Origin: Chitinophagaceae bacterium UBA3430 | GTDB taxonomy: Bacteria; Bacteroidota; Bacteroidia; Chitinophagales; Chitinophagaceae | NCBI GenBank assembly: GCA_002378975.1 | Contig: DFST01000044.1 | Coordinates: forward strand, 1-24,070 | Direction: 5' to 3' | Length of the DNA stretch: 24,070 nt | In this document: one piece after another, positions 24,030-24,070 of the stretch | Layout of the letters: every line of letters begins with the position of its first letter | Numbering within the stretch: the stretch's first letter is position 1 | Position numbers and translations under genes: made by a program | The notes under the pieces: generated by a model | The model's input: the letters and a program-made list of their open reading frames with translations, nothing else | Told to the model about the DNA's origin: nothing | Database searches by the model: none

Positions 24030-24070
24030 GGCGACCATTCGGAGTGAACTGATGGGGATGCTGTAGTTTT

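Noticed and set aside
1..24070. CRISPR arrays, tRNA or rRNA genes, insertion sequences, integrases, toxin-antitoxin or defence genes
   Set aside because: Reading both strands I found no direct-repeat array, cloverleaf, terminal inverted repeats with transposase, or protein of these classes.

Overview
The window looks like a compact stretch of a Bacteroidota chromosome, probably Chitinophagales or a nearby order. Three things point there. Most genes lack a Shine-Dalgarno sequence and instead have a TAnnTTTG-type -7 promoter element close to the start codon. The 2-oxoacid dehydrogenase E1 is a fused alpha-beta polypeptide. The exported proteins include a carboxypeptidase-regulatory-like lipoprotein and DUF1573 proteins. 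Placement below phylum level is inference. Coding density is very high: no gap reaches 300 bases (the longest is about 110 bases at 15400-15509). I see no tRNA, rRNA, CRISPR array, insertion sequence, phage gene or broken gene.

Layout. 1-2470 (+): folK (folate synthesis), a deoxynucleoside kinase (nucleotide salvage) and an MFS exporter-like protein. 2471-2959 (-): a cysteine-rich YkgJ-type protein, divergent from gcvP (3064-5919, +), the glycine-cleavage P-protein. 5999-8528 (-): an exported Mn-type superoxide dismutase followed 10 bases later by a large lipoprotein. 8607-11157 (+): a membrane-anchored J-domain protein and a Uup-type ABC-F ATPase. 11147-15399 (-): a tight four-gene unit encoding a DctA-type symporter, a DedA protein, an MFS transporter and a GT9 heptosyltransferase-like enzyme. 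15510-18526 (+): two different APC amino-acid permeases. 18623-19749 (+): yebC and a DCC (DUF393) protein. 19751-22138 (-): the fused E1 dehydrogenase. 22236-23155 (+): two tandem DUF1573 proteins. 23225-24001 (-): an unrecognised exported protein.

How it fits together. The window is mostly housekeeping metabolism plus transport. Four carriers in about 6.4 kb (12146-18526) suggest a cell that imports amino acids and organic acids. GcvP and the fused E1 both belong to lipoamide-dependent systems that break down glycine and, probably, branched-chain 2-oxoacids. Uup and YebC are both linked to translation in other bacteria. I did not find a clear new defence or mobile system. The most distinctive signals are a repeated promoter layout in which the -7 element ends about 4 bases before the ATG (predicting leaderless mRNAs), convergent genes that abut or overlap without terminators, an Asp-Asp replacement in the E1 thiamine-diphosphate motif, the SOD-lipoprotein unit, and an exported protein of unknown function.
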